Shown here piece by piece: positions 63,827 through 64,000 of a DNA stretch of 64,000 nucleotides. Both the position numbers and the translations under genes were made by a program. The notes below the pieces were generated by a model. The model had not been told where the DNA came from. It worked only from the letters and a program-made list of their open reading frames with translations, and made no database searches. The stretch is taken from assembly GCA_030248065.1 (NCBI GenBank), contig JASAMV010008361.1, positions 25,188 to 89,187 on the forward strand. The letters run 5' to 3'. Numbering within the stretch: position 1 is the first letter of the stretch; every line of letters begins with the position of its first letter. The DNA comes from Rhynchonema sp. JSB1_4. Its lineage: Eukaryota; Nematoda; Chromadorea; Monhysterida; Xyalidae.

Positions 63827-64000
63827 CTGGTTTGTTGACGCAACCACAGGAAAAAAAATATAATTGATGCTCGTTGACGCACAGTACATCAACGCGCATC
63901 AAGCAGCATCGGTGGGCTTTTTTTGCGTCAAGAAGCTTGCGTCAAGAAATGAATAAAAAGAGAACGTCGAATAAAAAGAGATCGGAACCAGGCATGGGGA
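63827..64000. other. Right edge: intron or 5' region of saposin 1
   Basis: Non-coding. There is a polypyrimidine tract on the minus strand just before the acceptor, then TTGCGTCAAGAAG-type direct repeats near 63924-63952 (CTTGCGTCAAGAA, with AATAAAAAGAG twice near 63953-63980). No signal-peptide exon is evident before the window ends. Confidence 0.5.

Overview
The window is animal nuclear DNA. Genes are split into many short exons with GT...AG introns, there is a long CA microsatellite, and short inverted-repeat elements are common. The protein families (plexin with a full sema/PSI/IPT/RasGAP layout, saposin-B proteins, MAM-domain protein, rhodopsin-like receptors) point to a bilaterian invertebrate. 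I cannot place the phylum from sequence alone. I built the exon models by hand, requiring reading phase to agree across each junction, and I state where it does not. Layout: 1-3365, two tandem rhodopsin-like receptor genes on the plus strand; the first is only a terminal exon cut by the window edge, the second looks complete (9 exons, 339 codons). 4519-7750, an F-box-like gene on the minus strand. 8 to 28.6 kb, a 20 kb stretch with no gene I can support but several mobile-element remnants. 28656-50766, a complete plexin gene of 40 exons (1977 residues) on the plus strand, closest in its cytoplasmic part to plexin A. A complete three-exon receptor gene lies antisense inside one plexin intron (43080-44641). 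53278-55844, the 3' part of a MAM-domain gene on the minus strand. 57214-63826, three saposin-B genes in tandem on the minus strand with the same exon plan; the outermost runs off the right edge. Repeats: at least six families of small non-autonomous inverted-repeat elements can be delimited. Two have TAA target duplications typical of PIF/Harbinger, and several have TA duplications typical of Tc1/mariner. Several short motifs (TGATGTTTCAC, TTTGACCAGYGTAAA, CACGTGACC, GAATATTAGTGCC) recur across introns and spacers far above chance. Biologically, the window pairs neuronal guidance (plexin) and sensory or peptide signalling (receptors) genes with secreted, lysosomal or lytic saposin-like proteins. 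Nothing suggests these genes form one functional unit. The most noteworthy points are the nested receptor, the saposin tandem array, and the modular short repeats, one of which matches codons inside a saposin exon.
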